In this document: positions 59,826 through 64,000 of the stretch, piece by piece | Layout: every line of letters begins with the position of its first letter | How positions within the stretch are numbered: the first letter of the stretch is position 1 | Assembly (NCBI RefSeq): GCF_002093975.1 | Contig: NZ_MSZZ01000023.1 | Location: 124,001-188,000 of the forward strand | Direction of reading: 5' to 3' | DNA length: 64,000 nucleotides | Source of the DNA: Thermoactinospora rubra | GTDB taxonomy: Bacteria; Actinomycetota; Actinomycetes; Streptosporangiales; Streptosporangiaceae | Program-made: the position numbers and the translations under genes | Notes under the pieces: generated by a model | Database searches by the model: none | The model's input: the letters and a program-made list of their open reading frames with translations, nothing else | Told to the model about the DNA's origin: nothing

Positions 59826-60011
59826 TTACCAGCTCGCCTTGGTGATGCCGGGCAGCTCGCCCCGGTGCGCCATCTCGCGGAAGCACACGCGGCACAGCCC
59901 GAACTTCTTGTAGACGGCGCGGGGACGGCCGCAGCGCGTGCAGCGCGTGTAGGCGCGCACGGCGAACTTGGGCTTGCGCGCCGCCTTGGCGATCATGGAC
60001 TTCTTCGCCAT
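59826..60011 (-). CDS. rpsN: 30S ribosomal protein S14, type Z
   Basis: 61 residues with the zinc ligands CTRCGRP and CRVCF, the short zinc-binding form. KKSMIAKAARKPKFAVRAY start. Confidence 0.98.
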   Translation of the reverse strand: MAKKSMIAKAARKPKFAVRAYTRCTRCGRPRAVYKKFGLCRVCFREMAHRGELPGITKASW

Positions 60012-60051
60012 GCTCAGGTCTCCTTGTTGCGATCCTCAGCCTCGCGGCTGT

Positions 60052-60624
60052 CTACGCTTCCTTGAACGGGAACCCGAGGTGCCTCAGCAGCGCCCGGCCC
60101 TGGTCGTCGTTCTTAGCGGTGGTCACGATCGTGATGTCCATGCCCCGCGGCCGGTCTACCTTGTCCTGGTCGACCTCGTGGAACATGACCTGCTCGGTCA
60201 GACCGAAGGTGTAGTTGCCGTTGCCGTCGAACTGCTTGGGCGACAGGCCGCGGAAGTCCCTGATGCGCGGCAGCGCCAGCGTCAGCAGCCGGTCGAGGAA
60301 CTCCCACATGCGGTCGCCGCGCAGCGTCACGTGCGCGCCGATCGGCATGCCCTCACGCAGCTTGAACTGCGCGATGGACTTCTTGGCCCGGGCCACGGCC
60401 GGCTTCTGACCGGTGATCGCGGTCAGGTCGCGGACGGCGCCCTCGATGAGCTTGGAGTCACGAGCCGCCTCGCCGACGCCCATGTTGACCTTGATCTTGA
60501 CCAGGCCGGGCACCTGCATGACGTTCTCGATGCCGAACTCCTCGCGGAGCTTGGCGATGATCTCCTCGCGGTACTTGGTCTTGAGGCGAGGCGTGGGACG
60601 CTCGGTGGTGGTCTCGACGGTCAT
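60052..60624 (-). CDS. rplE: 50S ribosomal protein L5
   Basis: 190 residues; PRLKTKYREEIIAKLREEFG, the L5 signature VPGLVKIKVNMGVGEAARDS and RGMDITIVTTAKNDDQGRALL. Its ATG overlaps the rplX stop (TGATG, two shared bases). Confidence 0.98.
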   Translation of the reverse strand: MTVETTTERPTPRLKTKYREEIIAKLREEFGIENVMQVPGLVKIKVNMGVGEAARDSKLIEGAVRDLTAITGQKPAVARAKKSIAQFKLREGMPIGAHVTLRGDRMWEFLDRLLTLALPRIRDFRGLSPKQFDGNGNYTFGLTEQVMFHEVDQDKVDRPRGMDITIVTTAKNDDQGRALLRHLGFPFKEA

Positions 60625-60938
60625 CAGTTGTCCTCACCCTCCGAGTCGGCCTTCTTCTCGTCAGCCTTCTTGTCGGCGGGCTTGTCGGCCTTGTCTTCCT
60701 TGAGCTTCTTGACGTTGCTCACGTGGATGGGAGCCTCCATCCGCCGCACGCCGCCGGACTTGGCGCCGCGGGGGCCCTGGAAGTTCTCCTTGGCGTGCTT
60801 GGTCACCATGTTGACGCCCTCGACCACCACGCGCTCCTCGCGCGGGTAGGCGGCGATCACCCGGCCCTTGGCGCCCTTGTCCTTGCCGGCGATGACCTGG
60901 ACGAGGTCGCCCTTCTTGACATGGAGGGTCTTGGCCAT
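60624..60938 (-). CDS. rplX: 50S ribosomal protein L24
   Basis: 104 residues from the ATG at 60938, which overlaps the rplN stop (TGATG) and has GGAGG seven bases upstream. KOW domain (KKGDLVQVIAGKDKGAKGRV); lysine-acid-rich tail (KEDKADKPADKKADEKKADS) is longer than in most bacteria. Confidence 0.97.
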   Translation of the reverse strand: MAKTLHVKKGDLVQVIAGKDKGAKGRVIAAYPREERVVVEGVNMVTKHAKENFQGPRGAKSGGVRRMEAPIHVSNVKKLKEDKADKPADKKADEKKADSEGEDN

Positions 60939-61309
60939 CACAGCACCTCCGGCGCGAGCGAGATGATGCGCATGAACTTCTTGTCACGCAGCTCACGGCC
61001 GACCGGACCGAAGATGCGGGTGCCGCGGGGGTCACCGCTGTCCTTGATGATGACGGCCGCGTTCTCGTCGAAGCGGATGTAGGAGCCGTCGGGACGGCGG
61101 CGCTCCTTGGTCGTGCGCACCACGACCGCCTTGACGACATCGCCCTTCTTCACACCGGTGGACCCGGGGAGGGCGTCCTTGACCGTGGCGACGATGACGT
61201 CGCCGATGCCCGCGTAGCGCCGACCCGAGCCGCCGAGCACGCGGATGCACAGGATCTCCTTGGCACCCGTGTTGTCGGCGACCTTGAGTCGCGACTCCTG
61301 CTGGATCAC
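60938..61309 (-). CDS. rplN: 50S ribosomal protein L14
   Basis: 123 residues: MIQQESRLKVADNTGAKEIL start, RPDGSYIRFDENAAVIIKD, and FGPVGRELRDKKFMRIISLA end. GTG start after a long structured leader, the beginning of the spc operon. Confidence 0.98.
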   Translation of the reverse strand: MIQQESRLKVADNTGAKEILCIRVLGGSGRRYAGIGDVIVATVKDALPGSTGVKKGDVVKAVVVRTTKERRRPDGSYIRFDENAAVIIKDSGDPRGTRIFGPVGRELRDKKFMRIISLAPEVL

Positions 61310-61559
61310 GTCTACTCCTGTAGGTCTCCGCCGGTTCTCTCACGCGAGAGCCTGGCGGAACTTCGCTGGTCTTGGTCCTCCGGCGACAACCTCACAGTCG
61401 GGTACGGCATGCCGTACCCGAAAGGAGAATCGCCCCGCAGGCGACAGGAGGCCCTCGCGGACCTCCCGTCCTTGGACACCGTCGTGGGGGGCAGCTGTCC
61501 GCCCCCCCACGAGGCGCGTAAGTATCCGAGTCAGTTTACCGTCGAGACAAACGTGCTCG
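61310..61559 (-). promoter_or_regulatory. Structured spc-operon leader between rpsQ and rplN
   Basis: 250 bp in a cluster where gaps are otherwise tiny. In transcription order: promoter-like site (61521-61550), a hairpin of CGTGGGGGG-type arms (61483-61511), a 22-bp perfect palindrome with core GGTACGGCATGCCGTACC (61399-61420), and a two-step hairpin (CCGCC/GGCGG enclosing CTCTC/GAGAG, 61328-61358) just before the rplN ribosome-binding site. It marks the S10/spc operon boundary and may hold a terminator, promoter and autoregulatory site. Confidence 0.65.
61521..61550 (-). promoter_or_regulatory. Predicted spc-operon promoter
   Basis: Minus strand TTGTCT (61545-61550), 18 bp, GATACT (61521-61526); four of six bases match in each box. 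Start expected near 61514, giving a leader of about 205 nt. Confidence 0.6.
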
Positions 61560-61832
61560 TTACTTCGCCTTCTCGAGGATCTCCACCACGCGCCAGCGCT
61601 TGGTCGCCGACATCGGGCGGGTCTCCATCAGCAGCACGCGGTCCCCGACGCCGCAGGCGTTCTGCTCGTCGTGCGCCTTGTACTTCTTGGTCCGGCGGAT
61701 GACCTTGCCGTACAGCGGGTGCTTGACGCGGTCCTCGACGGACACGACCACGGTCTTGTCCATCTTGTCGCTGACGACCAGGCCCTCGCGGGTCTTCCGG
61801 TAGTTGCGCCCGGTCTCCGGGTTCTCAGGCAT
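61560..61832 (-). CDS. rpsQ: 30S ribosomal protein S17
   Basis: 90 residues from the ATG at 61832: GRNYRKTREGLVVSDKMDKT, VKHPLYGKVIRRTKKYKAHD, and the signature GDRVLLMETRPMSATKRWRV. The start overlaps the 3' end of rpmC by eight bases. Last gene of the S10 operon. Confidence 0.97.
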   Translation of the reverse strand: MPENPETGRNYRKTREGLVVSDKMDKTVVVSVEDRVKHPLYGKVIRRTKKYKAHDEQNACGVGDRVLLMETRPMSATKRWRVVEILEKAK

Positions 61833-62064
61833 CGCTCGACTCCTTCTCAACCGTCTGGATGATGCCGAGCTCGCGCTCACGCATGACGGTGTAGATGCGG
61901 GCGATCTCGCGGCGGACGGCGCGCAGCCGCCCGTGGCTCTCCAACTGACCGGTGGCCGCCTGGAAGCGGAGGTTGAACAGCTCCTCCTTGGCTTCCTTCA
62001 GCTTCTGGACCAGGGACTCCTGGTCCTCCTCACGCAGTTCAGCGGCGGTCAGACCCTTAGCCAT
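61825..62064 (-). CDS. rpmC: 50S ribosomal protein L29
   Basis: 79 residues: GLTAAELREEDQESLVQKLKE, EELFNLRFQAATGQLES, RLRAVRREIARIYTVMRE. The ATG at 62064 overlaps the rplP stop (TGATG); a GTG one codon earlier is not needed. Confidence 0.97.
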   Translation of the reverse strand: MAKGLTAAELREEDQESLVQKLKEAKEELFNLRFQAATGQLESHGRLRAVRREIARIYTVMRERELGIIQTVEKESSDA

Positions 62065-62483
62065 CACGCCTCACCCACTTCTCGCTTAACGATCTTGCAC
62101 TTCATGGGGAGCTTGTGGATCGCACGCTTCAGCGCCTCACGGGCGACCGGCTCGGCGACACCAGACAGCTCGAACATGACGCGACCGGGCTTGACGTTGG
62201 CGATCCACCACTCCGGAGAACCCTTGCCGGAACCCATACGGGTCTCGGCCGGCTTCTTGGTGAGCGGGCGGTCGGGGTAGATGTTGATCCACACCTTTCC
62301 GCCACGGCGGATGTGACGGGTCATGGCGATACGAGCGGACTCGATCTGGCGGTTGGTCACGTAAGCGTGCTCAAGCGCCTGAATGCCGAACTCGCCGAAC
62401 ACGACCCTCGTGCCGCCCTTGGCGGCACCGCTGCGGTCAGGCCGGTGCTGCTTGCGGTGCTTGACCCTGCGCGGGATCAGCAT
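62064..62483 (-). CDS. rplP: 50S ribosomal protein L16
   Basis: 139 residues: MLIPRRVKHRKQHRPDRSG start, GGKVWINIYPDRPLTKKPAE and RMGSGKGSPEWWIANVKPGR, the L16 signatures. Two bases after rpsC. Confidence 0.98.
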   Translation of the reverse strand: MLIPRRVKHRKQHRPDRSGAAKGGTRVVFGEFGIQALEHAYVTNRQIESARIAMTRHIRRGGKVWINIYPDRPLTKKPAETRMGSGKGSPEWWIANVKPGRVMFELSGVAEPVAREALKRAIHKLPMKCKIVKREVGEA

Positions 62484-62485
62484 GG

Positions 62486-63334
62486 TCAGCTCCCTTCAGC
62501 ACCCGGCTGCGCGGCCGGGCCGGTCTCGGGGGCGGCTCCGGGGGAGGCCGCCGCGGTGGACTCAGAACGGGGGGCGCGGCCCTGCCCGCCACGGCGCTCG
62601 CCGCGGCCGGCGCCACCGCGGCGCGGGCGCTCGGCGCCGCCGGCGCGGCGCTCGTCGCGACGCTGACCGGCGCGGGCGCCGGCGGCCGCCGCCTCGCGCT
62701 CGGCGCGGCTGGTGGGGGCCTCACCCTTGTAGATCCACACCTTCACGCCGATGCGGCCGAAGGTGGTGCGTGCCTCGTAGAAGCCGAAGTCGATGTCCGC
62801 CCGGAGCGTGTGCAGCGGCACGCGGCCCTCGCGGTAGAACTCCGATCGGGACATCTCAGCACCGCCCAGGCGACCGGAGCACTGGACACGGATGCCCTTG
62901 GCCCCGCTCTTCATGGCGGACTGCATCGCCTTGCGCATGGCACGGCGGAACGAAACACGGCTGGACAGCTGCTCGGCGACACCCTGGGCGACGAGCTGCG
63001 CGTCGATCTCGGGGTTCTTCACCTCGAGGATGTTGAGCTGAACCTGCTTCTTGGTCAGCTTCTCCAGGTCGCCACGGATACGGTCCGCCTCGGCGCCGCG
63101 ACGGCCGATGACGATGCCGGGACGCGCGGTGTGGATGTCCACCTGGACGCGGTCCGTCGTGCGCTCGATCTCGACCTTGGAGATGCCGGCCCGCTCCATG
63201 CCCTTCTGCAGCATGCGGCGGATGGCAACGTCCTCTGCGACATACGACTTGTAGAGCTTGTCGGCGTACCACCGGCTCTTGAAGTCGGTCGTGATGCCGA
63301 GGCGGAACCCGTGCGGGTTAACCTTCTGGCCCAC
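62486..63334 (-). CDS. rpsC: 30S ribosomal protein S3 with Arg/Gly-rich tail
   Basis: 282 residues from the GTG at 63334 (VGQKVNPHGFRLGI), sharing its first base with the rplV stop (TAGTG). KH domain with VIGRRGAEADRIRGDLEKL and the C-terminal RSEFYREGRVPLHTLRADID. The last 70 or so residues are a basic, then Ala-rich, disordered tail (AERPRRGGAGRGERRGGQGR). Confidence 0.97.
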   Translation of the reverse strand: MGQKVNPHGFRLGITTDFKSRWYADKLYKSYVAEDVAIRRMLQKGMERAGISKVEIERTTDRVQVDIHTARPGIVIGRRGAEADRIRGDLEKLTKKQVQLNILEVKNPEIDAQLVAQGVAEQLSSRVSFRRAMRKAMQSAMKSGAKGIRVQCSGRLGGAEMSRSEFYREGRVPLHTLRADIDFGFYEARTTFGRIGVKVWIYKGEAPTSRAEREAAAAGARAGQRRDERRAGGAERPRRGGAGRGERRGGQGRAPRSESTAAASPGAAPETGPAAQPGAEGS

Positions 63335-63705
63335 TAGCGGGTCCTTCCCTTCGGCTGCTTGCCCTGGCCCTCGGGCCGGGACTCGACGATCACGGTGATG
63401 TGGCTCGTCCGCTTGTTGATCCGGAAGGCACGACCCTGGGCGCGCGGCCGGAACCGCTTCAGCGTCGGGCCCTCGTCGACCCACGCGCGGCTCACGACGA
63501 GCGTCTGCGGGTCGAGGTCGAAGTTGTGCTCGGCGTTCGCCATGGCGCTGCTGAGCACCTTGTAGACGGGTTCGCTCGCCGCCTGGGGAGCGAACTGCAG
63601 CACGGCCTGCGCCTGCGAAGCGGGCAGCCCGCGAATGAGGTCCACCACGCGGCGGGCCTTCTGGGGCGTGACGCGGACGAACCGCGCCTGAGCCCTGGCT
63701 TCCAT
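63334..63705 (-). CDS. rplV: 50S ribosomal protein L22
   Basis: 123 residues: ARFVRVTPQKARRVVDLIRG, KVLSSAMANAEHNFDLDP, and the tunnel hairpin ending RFRPRAQGRAFRINKRTSHI. Standard length. Confidence 0.98.
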   Translation of the reverse strand: MEARAQARFVRVTPQKARRVVDLIRGLPASQAQAVLQFAPQAASEPVYKVLSSAMANAEHNFDLDPQTLVVSRAWVDEGPTLKRFRPRAQGRAFRINKRTSHITVIVESRPEGQGKQPKGRTR

Positions 63706-63736
63706 CGCTTACTCCTCTTGCTTCTTCTGAAAGGCG

Positions 63737-64000
63737 CTACCGCCGGCTGCGGCGGTCTTCCTTGACGTGGCTGCGGAACGTGCGCGTCGGCGCGAACTCA
63801 CCGAGCTTGTGGCCGATCATGGCCTCGGTGATGAACACCGGGACGTGCTTGCGGCCATCGTGAACGGCGATCGTGTGCCCGATCATGGACGGCACGATCA
63901 TGGAGCGCCGCGACCACGTCTTGATGACGTTCTTGGTGCCCTTCTCGTTCTGGGCGTCCACCTTCTTCTGAAGGTGCTCGTCCACGAAGGGACCCTTCTT
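63737..64000 (-). CDS. rpsS: 30S ribosomal protein S19, 5' end outside the window
   Basis: The frame reads KKGPFVDEHLQKKVDAQNEK from the window edge to IGHKLGEFAPTRTFRSH near the stop. Only about five N-terminal residues (MPRSL in relatives) are missing, so the gene continues past 64000. The GTG at 63985 (VDEHL) is internal. Confidence 0.96.
   Translation of the reverse strand, partial: KKGPFVDEHLQKKVDAQNEKGTKNVIKTWSRRSMIVPSMIGHTIAVHDGRKHVPVFITEAMIGHKLGEFAPTRTFRSHVKEDRRSRR

Overview
The window is about 64 kb of very GC-rich DNA (around 70% by eye). Every recognisable gene is actinobacterial. The mix points to a Streptosporangiales-type actinomycete (Nonomuraea or a close relative): GroEL with a Gly-His tail, a ShbA/SigD sigma factor, a GuaB2-GuaB3 pair, class F sortase, DUF5319, DUF1707, and many GTG/TTG starts. 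The genus is an inference from gene content, not from a search.

Region 1 (1-7.3 kb) is accessory: a LacI regulator cut by the window edge, a TetR regulator divergent from a DHFR-fold reductase, a second reductase coupled to a VOC protein, a small AraC regulator next to a four-copy direct repeat, and a secreted TIMP-like protein. The purine genes guaB3-like and guaB follow.

Region 2 (7.3-28.9 kb) is a conserved core block with insertions. guaB3-guaB, DUF5319, an RsdA-like remnant, shbA/sigD, groEL and groES keep the neighbourhood known from Mycobacterium tuberculosis (Rv3410c-Rv3418c). The block continues with tsaD-rimI-tsaB, tsaE, alr, the NAD(P)HX repair gene and acpS. Inserted among these are a TrmB/LuxR regulator, a Uma2 nuclease, a THUMP-like methyltransferase, a heptad-repeat coiled-coil protein, an ABC exporter with a divergent TetR, a phosphotransferase, and a sortase with a lipoprotein.

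Region 3 (28.9-38.5 kb) holds a PhoX/DUF839 Tat protein, coaA, a DUF389 membrane protein, a four-gene double ABC transporter, and a two-gene unit of a 1020-residue CHAT protease plus a 157-residue single-span membrane protein. That pair is the best candidate for an undescribed system.

Region 4 (38.5-48.6 kb) has glmM, rpsI-rplM, a CAP-domain protein, two tandem membrane paralogues (one with an approximately 750-residue disordered region), an MFS transporter, and truA with a repeat-built insertion.

Region 5 (48.8-64 kb, all minus strand) is the ribosomal super-cluster, read from high to low coordinates: rpsS, rplV, rpsC, rplP, rpmC, rpsQ | rplN, rplX, rplE, rpsN, rpsH, rplF, rplR, rpsE, rpmD, rplO | secY, adk | map, DUF1707, a secreted protein | infA, rpmJ | rpsM, rpsK, rpsD | rpoA, rplQ. 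Strong hairpins and promoter-like sites at the bars suggest the cluster is split into several transcription units.

Many isolated genes have a TANNNT hexamer 6-7 nt before the start codon, the signature of leaderless mRNAs. No tRNA, rRNA, CRISPR or insertion sequence was found.
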